A stretch of 6,448 nt of DNA from Planctomycetota bacterium. GTDB taxonomy: Bacteria > Planctomycetota > SZUA-567 > JAFGNG01. The stretch spans positions 1-6,448 of the forward strand of contig JAFGNG010000208.1 in the NCBI GenBank assembly GCA_016927125.1, given 5' to 3'. A program made the translations under genes and the position numbers. The notes beneath the pieces are model-generated. The model searched no databases. It was not told the DNA's origin and saw only the letters and a list, made by a program, of their open reading frames with translations. Below are positions 1 to 5,332 of this stretch, piece by piece (the first letter of the stretch is position 1; every line of letters begins with the position of its first letter).

Positions 1-3
1 CAT

Positions 4-78
4 TACCCGGTGGTGTAATTGGCAACACTGCAGATTTTGGGTCTGCCTTTCCAGGTTCGAGTCCTGGCCGGGTAACCA
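4..78 (+). tRNA. tRNA-Gln (anticodon TTG), CCA encoded
   Basis: A complete cloverleaf can be drawn by hand. The acceptor stem pairs 4-10 with 68-74 (7 bp, all Watson-Crick). The D stem pairs 13-15 with 26-28, with GG at 21-22 in the loop. The anticodon stem pairs 30-34 with 42-46, with a 7-nt loop at 35-41. The T stem pairs 51-55 with 63-67, around a loop beginning TTCGA. The anticodon is TTG at 37-39, which reads CAA and so assigns glutamine. The discriminator is A75 and the CCA tail (76-78) is genomically encoded. A run of six T follows at once (79-84). A tRNA-Gln beside prs-rplY-pth is also known in deltaproteobacterial genomes, so the linkage may be old. Its promoter lies outside the window. 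Confidence 0.97.
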
Positions 79-90
79 TTTTTTATATTG

Positions 91-107
91 TTTTATTTGA
101 AATAAAA
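91..107. repeat. AT-only perfect palindrome between tRNA-Gln and glmU
   Basis: TTTTATTT at 91-98 and AAATAAAA at 100-107 are exact reverse complements around the single base G99. The element sits in the AT-rich spacer between the tRNA and glmU. It could be an UP-like or protein-binding element for the downstream operon, or part of tRNA 3' processing or termination. A TTGAAA at 97-102 resembles a -35 box, but no -10 box lies at a proper distance. The symmetry is certain and the role unknown. Confidence 0.4.
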
Positions 108-119
108 AGATTTATCCCC

Positions 120-144
120 GGGCCGGCACATTTAAGACCGGCTC
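120..144 (+). other. GC hairpin in the presumed 5' leader of glmU
   Basis: Bases 120-126 (GGGCCGG) pair with 138-144 (CCGGCTC) to give 7 bp with one G-T pair and an 11-nt loop (127-137). No T tract follows, so it does not look like an intrinsic terminator. It lies 9 nt before the glmU ribosome binding site and does not cover it. It could be a leader structure or chance pairing in a GC-rich patch. Confidence 0.3.
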
Positions 145-153
145 CTTATGGCC

Positions 154-159
154 GAGGGG
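154..159 (+). promoter_or_regulatory. Ribosome binding site that sets the glmU start at GTG 166
   Basis: GAGGGG at 154-159 lies 6 nt before GTG 166. The in-frame ATG at 148 has only CTCCTT in front of it, the opposite of a Shine-Dalgarno sequence. The GTG start also gives the short N-terminus normal for GlmU, about nine residues before the LAAGKG motif. Confidence 0.7.
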
Positions 160-165
160 AAGACT

Positions 166-903
166 GTGAACCTACCAACACACGCTCTCGTCCTTGCCGC
201 CGGTAAGGGCAAAAGGATGGGCAGCGATATCCCTAAAGTTATGATTGAAGCAGGTGGCCGTCCGCTGATTGACTGGGTTCTGGCTAACCTCACTGAAGCC
301 GGGATCTCCACTATTACAGTGGTAATAGGTTTCGGCAAGGAAACAGTCATCAAAGCGCTTCCAGCAGGTGTTAACTGGGTAGAGCAGAAAGAGCAACTTG
401 GCACCGCCCACGCTGTTCTCTGTGCCAAACCTGCCTTAAGAGACATTAATGCTTCATTATTAATAACTTATGGCGATATGCCACTGGTGACAGCCACTAC
501 CTTCCGAACCCTGCTCGATGCCCATACTGCTGTGGATGCCGCTTGTACTGTGCTTACTGCAACTATTGATAAGCCAACTGGTTATGGCAGAATTGTTCGG
601 GATGAAGACGGTCTTGTTCAGAAGATAGTCGAAGCTGCGGATGCCTCCTCTGAAGAACTTGCCATAACAGAAGTTAATACTGGCGTTTATGTTTTCAATC
701 CCGGAGAATTATTTGCTGTTCTGTCGAAGATCAGCAATAATAACCGCCAGGGTGAGTATTATCTGACCGATGCGGTGGAATTGTTGCTAAATGATGGTAA
801 ACCGGTTGCCGCCCTGCTCTGCAAGGACTCAGAGGAAGGGTGTGGGGTTAATTCTAAAGAAGATTTGAAGAGGGTTGAGGAAGTTCTCCTCAGTCGAGCC
901 TAA
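166..903 (+). CDS. glmU: GlmU-type N-acetylglucosamine-1-phosphate uridyltransferase, stand-alone N-terminal domain
   Basis: Probably makes UDP-GlcNAc from GlcNAc-1-phosphate and UTP in the cytosol, for peptidoglycan and other envelope polymers. With the GTG 166 start it is 245 aa. The nucleotide-binding loop is LAAGKGKRM (10-18) with K24 in IPKV. Then come QLGTAHA (77-83), YGD with metal-ligand D104, GYGR (139-142), the E156 region, NTGV (171-174) and GVNS with N229. All match the E. coli GlmU uridyltransferase residues in order. The protein stops after the helix that normally links to the left-handed beta-helix acetyltransferase domain, so roughly the C-terminal half of a full GlmU (about 456 aa) is missing. 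The stop codon is clean and prs follows 21 nt later, with no helix remnants. GlcN-1-P acetylation must therefore be done by another protein, or the substrate is another sugar phosphate. The glmU-prs-ctc-pth context supports the name. Confidence 0.85.
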   Translation: MNLPTHALVLAAGKGKRMGSDIPKVMIEAGGRPLIDWVLANLTEAGISTITVVIGFGKETVIKALPAGVNWVEQKEQLGTAHAVLCAKPALRDINASLLITYGDMPLVTATTFRTLLDAHTAVDAACTVLTATIDKPTGYGRIVRDEDGLVQKIVEAADASSEELAITEVNTGVYVFNPGELFAVLSKISNNNRQGEYYLTDAVELLLNDGKPVAALLCKDSEEGCGVNSKEDLKRVEEVLLSRA

Positions 904-924
904 GGGCATTTAATATAGGGACTT

Positions 925-1857
925 ATGGCTATGCTCATTTTTTCCGGAAGCTCACATCCCAACCTGGCCAAGGCGATCTGCGAATACCTTGGCATGAATC
1001 TGGGAAAGATTGAGCTGGATAAATTTCCAGACAGTGAAACCAAGGTGCGTATTCTGGACGATGTCCGCGGGCTGGAAACCTTTGTAGTGCAAAGCCTTAG
1101 CTGCCCGGTGAATGAGTCTTTAATGGAATTGCTGATTATTGTAGACGCCCTCAAGCGGGCCTCTGCGAGGAGGGTCTGTGCGGTAATTCCGTACTATGCC
1201 TATGCCCGCCAGGACCGCAAGCATGCCGGCAGGGTTCCGATCACTGCCAAGCTGGTTGCCAATATGTTGGTTACTAGCGGTGTTGACCGGGTGTTGACCA
1301 TGGATCTCCATTCGACGCAGATCCAGGGATTCTTTGATATCCCCATGGATCATCTCTTTGCCGCGCCGGTGCATATTGAATACCTTAGAAAAATGGCTTT
1401 AAAGAGCCCGGTAGTTATGAGCTCGGACATCGGTAGCATCAAGATGGCCGACTCTTTTGCCCGCCGTCTTGGCGGGGAGCTCGCGGTGGTGCATAAACGC
1501 CGGATTGGAGACTCCCAGGTTGAAGTCGGACATGTCATCGGTGATATTAAAAAACGCGATGTGATTATTGTTGACGATATGATCACCACTGCCGGCAGCA
1601 TTTGCGAAGCGATCAAAGCGGCCAAGGAACATGGCGCCAACAAGGTGATGGCATTAGCTACCCACGGGGTTTTAGTCGGTGAGGCATTCAACCGCCTGCG
1701 GGAGGCTGACCTGGATGAATTAATCATTACCGATACCATCCCACTGGAAAAGAAACCCCAGGGTATAAACCTGACCGTGCTTTCGGTAGCTAATATCTTG
1801 GGAGAGGCGGTTACCCGTATACACAACAATAAGTCTGTTAGTCTGCTTTTCGTATAA
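925..1857 (+). CDS. prs: Ribose-phosphate pyrophosphokinase (PRPP synthase)
   Basis: Makes PRPP from ribose-5-phosphate and ATP, feeding purine, pyrimidine, NAD, histidine and tryptophan synthesis. It is 310 aa, the normal class I length. Visible motifs are FPDSE (34-38), ATP-site RQDR (95-98) followed by RVPITAK, DLH with H129 and QIQGFFD (132-138), catalytic KRR (191-193), and the PRPP-binding loop VDDMITTAGS (216-225). Two motifs deviate from the common form: the usual Asp of DDMIDTGGT is T221, and the usual SPDxGGVxRA stretch reads SSDIGSIKMA (166-175). The essential Lys, His and paired Asp residues remain, so activity is expected. AGGG at 917-920 is only 4 nt from ATG 925 and 10 nt from ATG 931, so the start is uncertain by two codons. 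rplY begins 15 nt downstream, consistent with one operon. Confidence 0.96.
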   Translation: MAMLIFSGSSHPNLAKAICEYLGMNLGKIELDKFPDSETKVRILDDVRGLETFVVQSLSCPVNESLMELLIIVDALKRASARRVCAVIPYYAYARQDRKHAGRVPITAKLVANMLVTSGVDRVLTMDLHSTQIQGFFDIPMDHLFAAPVHIEYLRKMALKSPVVMSSDIGSIKMADSFARRLGGELAVVHKRRIGDSQVEVGHVIGDIKKRDVIIVDDMITTAGSICEAIKAAKEHGANKVMALATHGVLVGEAFNRLREADLDELIITDTIPLEKKPQGINLTVLSVANILGEAVTRIHNNKSVSLLFV

Positions 1858-1872
1858 TCCGGAGGTAATACT

Positions 1873-2532
1873 GTGTTAAAGACAAATGCTTTAGCGGTTG
1901 AAAAACGTACTGATACTGGCAAACGGGCCTGCGCTAAACTGCGCGACCAAGGGAAAATTCCCGGCATTCTCTACAGCAAGGGCAAAGAGAATGTCAACGT
2001 GGCAGTCTCGTTGAAAGATTTCGTTACCCTGCTGGAGCGTGGGGAACGGATGCTGACCCTTGACATCGAAGGCCAGGAAGAAACCGCGTTGATCAAAGAT
2101 GTACAGCACGGCACCTATGATTTCCAGATCCTGCACGCGGATTTCGAGTCCATTACGGAAAACACCATCGTGCACTTGAATGTGGAAGTTGAATTGTCCG
2201 GCGTTGCCCCCGGAACCAAGGTTGGCGGCGTGGTTGAGCAGGAACTCTTCCAATTGCGGGTAGAGTGCATGTCCAAGGATATTCCGCTTAGGATTGAAGT
2301 TGATATCATGGACTTGCAGATCGATGGCATTATCCATGTCGAAGATCTTCCCACGATTCCGGGAGTTAAATTCATGAACCCCGGCAACACCCCGGTGGTG
2401 ATTTGCCACATGCCTGCGGGCTTGGAAGAGCCTGAAGCTGTTGAAGAGGGCGCTGCGGGTGAAGAAGGTGCGCCTGCCGAACCTGAAGTTATCGGCAAAA
2501 AGAGCAAGGACGAAGAGAGCGAGGAGAAATAA
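1873..2532 (+). CDS. rplY: Large-subunit ribosomal protein bL25, CTC/TL5 long form
   Basis: Binds 5S rRNA in the central protuberance of the 50S subunit; the long form is called Ctc in Bacillus, where it is a general stress protein. The 219 aa divide into an N-terminal 5S-binding beta domain (about 1-93, with KLRDQGKIPGILYSKG at 22-37 and ILHADF at 86-91), a second TL5-type beta domain (about 95-182), and an acidic tail (184-219) rich in Glu, Ala and Gly. The tail ends in a mixed Lys/Glu stretch. E. coli L25 has only the first domain (94 aa). The GTG start at 1873 has an excellent GGAGG (1861-1865) 7 nt upstream. The gene ends in tandem TAA codons (2530-2535). It lies between prs and pth, exactly as ctc does in Bacillus. 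Confidence 0.95.
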   Translation: MLKTNALAVEKRTDTGKRACAKLRDQGKIPGILYSKGKENVNVAVSLKDFVTLLERGERMLTLDIEGQEETALIKDVQHGTYDFQILHADFESITENTIVHLNVEVELSGVAPGTKVGGVVEQELFQLRVECMSKDIPLRIEVDIMDLQIDGIIHVEDLPTIPGVKFMNPGNTPVVICHMPAGLEEPEAVEEGAAGEEGAPAEPEVIGKKSKDEESEEK

Positions 2533-2569
2533 TAACCGGCTGCTCTCCAGGGCAGTCATCCGGAAAGCC

Positions 2570-2574
2570 GGAGG
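2570..2574 (+). promoter_or_regulatory. Ribosome binding site that sets the pth start at ATG 2584
   Basis: GGAGG at 2570-2574 touches the ATG at 2575, leaving no spacing, but lies 9 nt before the in-frame ATG at 2584. Initiation at 2575 is therefore unlikely. Confidence 0.7.
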
Positions 2575-2583
2575 ATGGGAAGA

Positions 2584-3264
2584 ATGGCTGGCGCTGAGCC
2601 TGACACCAACAAGCCGCAATACCTGGTGGTGGGGTTGGGAAATCCAGGACTCAGGTATGCCTATTCCCGGCATAATATTGGCTTCCGGGTCATGGATATT
2701 CTGGCGGAGCGCTGGGAATCCAATTGGAATGAAGATGCCAGCGGTGCATTGCTATCGCAAAGCAGCCAGAAAGTCGGCACAGATTTGGAAGGCGAGGAGG
2801 GAAAGCAGGCCATCAAGATCGCGCTTGCCAAACCTCTGACTTACATGAACCTTTCCGGAACTGCCGTAGCGGCTTTGTGCGATAATTTGAACTTGATGCC
2901 AGAGTCTTTGTTAGTAGTTGTAGATGACCTAAACCTGCCACTGGGTCAGCTACGCTTGCGCTCGCGCGGCTCTGATGGAGGACATAACGGCCTGGCTTCC
3001 ATTGCGGACTGCCTGGCGACAGAGGAATACAACCGGCTGAGAGTGGGAATTGGCATCGCCACTGTCCCGGGATGCGAAGATGCGGTCAGCCATGTTCTGG
3101 GCGCCTTTACGCCGGCCGAGGAAGTACAAATTAAGAAAGCAGTCGAACGGGCTGCTGATTGTGTGGAAGATTGGATTCAGCGCGGGCTGGCTTACTGCCA
3201 GGAAGTTTACAACCGCCAGATAGATATTTTAGACTGTTGCGACAAAAGGGAGGACTTATCTTGA
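2584..3264 (+). CDS. pth: Peptidyl-tRNA hydrolase
   Basis: Cleaves the ester bond of peptidyl-tRNAs released prematurely from ribosomes, recycling tRNA in the cytosol. From ATG 2584 it is 226 aa, longer than the usual 185-195. The catalytic and substrate residues are in place: N20 in GLGNPG, H30 in SRHNIG, N89 in TYMNLSG, D114 in VVDDLNLPLG and N135 in GGHNGL, corresponding to E. coli N10, H20, N68, D93 and N114. RLRVGIG (151-157) and the C-terminal helix (HVLGAFTPAE at 170-179) also match. The extra length is an N-terminal extension of about 10 residues, a hydrophilic insertion around 48-75 in a variable loop, and a short tail. The TGA stop (3262-3264) overlaps the TTG start of rpsF, which suggests translational coupling. 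The spoVC name used in Bacillus is the same gene. Confidence 0.95.
   Translation: MAGAEPDTNKPQYLVVGLGNPGLRYAYSRHNIGFRVMDILAERWESNWNEDASGALLSQSSQKVGTDLEGEEGKQAIKIALAKPLTYMNLSGTAVAALCDNLNLMPESLLVVVDDLNLPLGQLRLRSRGSDGGHNGLASIADCLATEEYNRLRVGIGIATVPGCEDAVSHVLGAFTPAEEVQIKKAVERAADCVEDWIQRGLAYCQEVYNRQIDILDCCDKREDLS
3246..3253 (+). promoter_or_regulatory. Ribosome binding site inside the pth end that sets the rpsF TTG start
   Basis: AAGGGAGG at 3246-3253 lies 7 nt before TTG 3261 and within the last codons of pth. No ATG or GTG in the rpsF frame lies at a suitable distance. The next in-frame ATG (3279) would remove the conserved first beta strand of bS6. Confidence 0.75.
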
Positions 3265-3698
3265 AGCTGTATGAAGCCATGTTTATTGTTAATAACAATG
3301 CAGCCAAGGAGAACTACGAAAAGGTTGAAGCCGAAGCGCTTGGGTGTATCACGCGGCATGGCGGCGAAATTGTTAACACTATCAAATGGGATGAGCGGCG
3401 CCTGACTTATGAAATCAATAAGCAGAAGCGTGGAACTTTTATCCTTTGCCACTTCAATGCGCCGCATGACGCGATTGGCAAGATTGAAAAACAATGCCGC
3501 CTTTCCGAGGTTATCCTGCGGGTACTGATCGTGGTTGATACCGACGGGCCCGAAGCCAAAGTCGCCCCCAGCAGCCATGAAGACCTGGGCGCGGAGCACA
3601 GGCCGGGACGGGATAGCGGCAGATACCAGAAGGTACGTCCGGAGGTGGCTGCCGCTTCGATAGAAGACCTGGATGATGCGGGTCTAAGTGAGACGTAA
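3261..3698 (+). CDS. rpsF: Small-subunit ribosomal protein bS6
   Basis: Part of the 30S platform, where it pairs with bS18 and binds 16S rRNA. The TTG start at 3261 is chosen because the resulting N-terminus, MKLYEAMFIV, is the normal first strand of bS6 and a strong Shine-Dalgarno lies 7 nt upstream. Starting further upstream would require reading back into pth in another frame. The core (about 1-95) shows HGGEIVNTIKWDERRLTYEI (33-52), KQKRGTF, and the final strand EVILRVLIVV (83-92). The total is 145 aa. Some bacteria have only about 95-100 aa and E. coli about 131-135, so residues 96-145 are a polar extension with several Arg and Asp/Glu and no recognised motif. The start overlaps the pth stop in TTGA. 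ssb follows 48 nt later. Confidence 0.94.
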   Translation: MKLYEAMFIVNNNAAKENYEKVEAEALGCITRHGGEIVNTIKWDERRLTYEINKQKRGTFILCHFNAPHDAIGKIEKQCRLSEVILRVLIVVDTDGPEAKVAPSSHEDLGAEHRPGRDSGRYQKVRPEVAAASIEDLDDAGLSET

Positions 3699-3746
3699 TC
3701 GGCTGAGTAAAAATCAATTTCAAGTCTGGCAAAGGGAGAACAGAAA

Positions 3747-4196
3747 ATGCCCGGATATAACCGTGTAATTCTTGTCGGTAACCTCACCCGCGATCCGGAA
3801 CTGCGTTATACTCCCCAGGGAACGGCGGTTGCGGATTTAAGCCTGGCGATTAATACCATGCGTGGCCGCGGCTCCGAGCGCAAGGAAGATACTGTCTTTG
3901 TGGACGTGACGGTCTGGGACCGGCAGGCAGAGACCTGCAACGAATATCTCTCCAAGGGCCGCCCGGTCCTGGTGGAGGGAAGGTTGCGCCAGGATACCTG
4001 GGAAGATAAGGAAACCGGGCAAAAACGTTCCAAGCTTCGGGTCACCGCGCAAGCGGTGCAATTTCTCGGCAGCACCGGGCGTGACTCCGGCGGCGGCCAT
4101 AAAGGTTCGTCGGGGGATTCCTCCGGCTCTGATAAAGATGGCTCGGGAGCTTCGCTAGATGAAGATTTCCCCGAGGGTGGCGATGTGCCGTTTTAA
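3747..4196 (+). CDS. ssb: Single-stranded DNA-binding protein
   Basis: Coats single-stranded DNA during replication, repair and recombination, and recruits partners through its C-terminal tip. It is 149 aa. The OB fold covers about 1-108, with NRVILVGNLTRDPELRYTP (5-23), TVFVDVTVWDRQAE (49-62), the KGRPVLVEGRL strand (70-80) and TWEDKETGQKRSKLRV (84-99). The linker (109-138) is rich in Gly, Ser and Asp, and it is followed by an acidic segment and the tip DVPF (146-149). This resembles the DDIPF tip of E. coli and Bacillus SSB. ATG 3747 has AGGGAG (3733-3738) 8 nt upstream. Placement between rpsF and rpsR is the arrangement known from Bacillus (rpsF-ssbA-rpsR). Confidence 0.96.
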   Translation: MPGYNRVILVGNLTRDPELRYTPQGTAVADLSLAINTMRGRGSERKEDTVFVDVTVWDRQAETCNEYLSKGRPVLVEGRLRQDTWEDKETGQKRSKLRVTAQAVQFLGSTGRDSGGGHKGSSGDSSGSDKDGSGASLDEDFPEGGDVPF

Positions 4197-4206
4197 AGAT
4201 TACCTA

Positions 4207-4223
4207 AAGCAATACAAGTGCTT
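4207..4223 (+). other. Small hairpin in the ssb-rpsR gap
   Basis: AAGCA (4207-4211) pairs with TGCTT (4219-4223) around a 7-nt loop, in the 77-nt gap between ssb and rpsR. A T5 run begins 6 nt later (4229-4233). The stem is short and not GC-rich and the T run is displaced, so a strong terminator is unlikely. Weak attenuation, or nothing, is possible. The rest of the gap is AT-rich with no recognised motif. Confidence 0.2.
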
Positions 4224-4273
4224 ACAACTTTTTAGTTAAATAGCTGGAAGATTGGGAATCGAGGATTTAAAAG

Positions 4274-4498
4274 ATGTCAAAATTTGAGCCAACCAGACGC
4301 GGAGTATGTAAGTTCTGCGCCAAGGATGCACCCATTGTGGATTATAAAGATATTCCTACATTGCAGAAGTTTTCAAGCGCCCAGGGCAAGATGTTCGGTC
4401 GGAAAAAACTGGGGACCTGCGCCAAGCACCAGCGCCTGATTAAGCAGGCAGTCAAGCGCGCACGCTTTCTGGGCCTGTTGCGTTATATTGGCCGGTAA
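4274..4498 (+). CDS. rpsR: Small-subunit ribosomal protein bS18, zinc-ribbon form
   Basis: Binds with bS6 on the 30S platform. It is 74 aa, the usual length. The N-terminal CKFC (C12, C15) and TCAKHQR (C49, H52) keep the four putative zinc ligands, the ancestral 'C+' form of this protein; many lineages have lost them. The middle segment VDYKDIPTLQKF (22-33) and the basic helix IKQAVKRARFLGLL (56-69) are typical. ATG 4274 has GAGG (4261-4264) 9 nt upstream. The gene follows ssb, as in Firmicutes, and the next gene, rplI, is 139 nt away. Confidence 0.96.
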   Translation: MSKFEPTRRGVCKFCAKDAPIVDYKDIPTLQKFSSAQGKMFGRKKLGTCAKHQRLIKQAVKRARFLGLLRYIGR

Positions 4499-4637
4499 GT
4501 TGTTCGGTTGATTTACTCTTTCCGGCGTTTTAAGGTCTGGTCGCATTGTGCACCACCACCGGAGCTGGATAGGAGCCTGATCAGGTAAAATATAAGAAAA
4601 ATTAGTTTGAAGAATAGAATTTGAGAGGAACAACGCC
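4499..4637 (+). other. 139-nt rpsR-rplI spacer with a 10-bp palindrome
   Basis: No gene is visible here. The spacer contains the perfect palindrome CCTGATCAGG (4576-4585), followed directly by an A-rich stretch (about 4586-4620) leading to the rplI ribosome binding site. TAAAAT (4586-4591) resembles a -10 box, but no -35 hexamer lies at the right distance. A weak 5-bp pairing of TCCGG (4521-4525) with CCGGA (4559-4563) is also possible. The A-rich part may act as an unstructured ribosome entry region. The palindrome could be an operator or chance. Confidence 0.35.
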
Positions 4638-5192
4638 GTGAAGATTAAACTTGTTTTGAAGGAAGATGTGCCCGATCTCGGCATTACCGGGGATGTGGTC
4701 GACGTCGCCCTTGGGTATGCGCGGAATTACCTCTTGCCGAAGAACCTGGCGCTTGAGATCAATAAGAGTACACAGCAAATTATTGAAAAATCCAAGAAGG
4801 AACGTTCCATCCGCGAAGCCGCCCGCAAGGAAGGGCTTGAAGCCCTTGCCAGGCAACTCGAGGGTGTTGAGGTGACGGTTGCGGCCAGGGTTTCAGACGC
4901 AGGTACGCTGTATGGTTCAGTAACTGCGGTTCATATTGCCGAAGCCCTTGTGAAAAAAGGGTTTGCGGTTGAAATCAATGAGCTCCGCCTGGGTCACAAC
5001 ATCAAGGCCCTCGGTGAACACCTGGTGCGGATTCATCTCCACCCGGAGATTGATGTCGAATGTAAAGTAATTGTGGTGGCGGCTGAATCCTCAGAGACGC
5101 CTCCGGAAGATGATATTGACGCCGAAGCCCGCGAAGAGGCTGCGCATGATGCCGGTTATGGCCAGTTCGAAGACTGGGACATTAAAAAATAA
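4638..5192 (+). CDS. rplI: Large-subunit ribosomal protein bL9
   Basis: Binds 23S rRNA near the base of the L1 stalk and reaches across to neighbouring ribosomes, helping maintain translational fidelity. It is 184 aa against about 148-150 in most bacteria. The N-terminal rRNA-binding domain carries the signature GDVVDVALGYARNYLLP (18-34), followed by KNLA. A connecting helix spans about 41-76. The C-terminal domain (about 77-150) contains LYGSVT (91-96) and the IHLHPEIDVECKVIVV strands (132-147). Residues 150-184 form an extra acidic tail with many Glu/Asp and aromatic residues near the end. GTG 4638 has AGAGGAA (4624-4630) 7 nt upstream. It usually neighbours dnaB, as it does here. Confidence 0.96.
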   Translation: MKIKLVLKEDVPDLGITGDVVDVALGYARNYLLPKNLALEINKSTQQIIEKSKKERSIREAARKEGLEALARQLEGVEVTVAARVSDAGTLYGSVTAVHIAEALVKKGFAVEINELRLGHNIKALGEHLVRIHLHPEIDVECKVIVVAAESSETPPEDDIDAEAREEAAHDAGYGQFEDWDIKK

Positions 5193-5199
5193 GTGACTT

Positions 5200-5237
5200 G
5201 AACCCGGTGGTTTTTTATAAATATAGAGGGTTTTTTT
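5200..5237 (+). terminator. Weak terminator-like element after rplI
   Basis: Two overlapping pairings share the left arm after the rplI stop. AACC (5201-5204) can pair with GGTT (5209-5212), running into T's up to 5216. Alternatively, AACCC (5201-5205) can pair with GGGTT (5228-5232), running into T's through 5237. The stems are only 4-5 bp, so efficiency is doubtful, but two T tracts right after the last ribosomal gene support partial termination before dnaB. Confidence 0.4.
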
Positions 5238-5261
5238 AGTGCCCTTTCGCAGGATATTAAC

Positions 5262-5280
5262 ATAATTATTAAGTAATTAT
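5262..5280. promoter_or_regulatory. AT-rich dyad upstream of dnaB, possible operator or promoter region
   Basis: ATAATTA (5262-5268) and TAATTAT (5274-5280) are exact inverted repeats separated by 5 nt, 52 nt before the dnaB ATG. TTAACA (5257-5262) is a -35-like hexamer overlapping the left edge. TATATC (5278-5283) is a poor -10 match at a short 15-nt spacing. The rest of the 5193-5332 gap shows only a short TCAGC/GCTGA pairing (5282-5286 with 5300-5304). A dnaB promoter here is likely from the layout, but the boxes are weak. The dyad could equally bind a regulator. Confidence 0.35.
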
Positions 5281-5332
5281 ATCAGCTTGGCTTCGATATG
5301 CTGAGATCCTTACTTGGGGATAAGGCGGGATT

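Noticed and set aside
88..116. Promoter for glmU built from TTGTTT (88-93) and TTTATC (111-116)
   Set aside because: The spacing is 17 nt, but each box matches only about half of the consensus, which is expected by chance in AT-rich DNA.
148..165. ATG 148 as the glmU start
   Set aside because: No Shine-Dalgarno precedes it. GTG 166 has one at proper spacing and gives a normal GlmU N-terminus.
1350..1967. A 205-codon open frame on the minus strand across prs
   Set aside because: It is the antisense shadow of a clearly conserved PRPP synthase; its translation is rich in Ser, Arg and Thr with no recognisable domain.
1891..2673. A 260-codon open frame on the minus strand across rplY
   Set aside because: It lies opposite the well-conserved bL25 and the start of pth, resembles no family I know, and is explained by codon bias of the sense genes.
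2441..2839. A plus-strand open frame spanning the rplY-pth junction in another frame
   Set aside because: It overlaps both real genes, has a basic low-complexity translation and no proper ribosome binding site.
3200..3260. S6:S18 autoregulatory mRNA leader upstream of rpsF
   Set aside because: This region is pth coding sequence, and I could not draw the expected stem with a bulge. A covariance-model search would be needed to reopen it.
5226..5247. Hairpin GAGGG/CCCTT after rplI as a terminator
   Set aside because: The T run falls in the loop instead of after the stem, which is the wrong layout for intrinsic termination.
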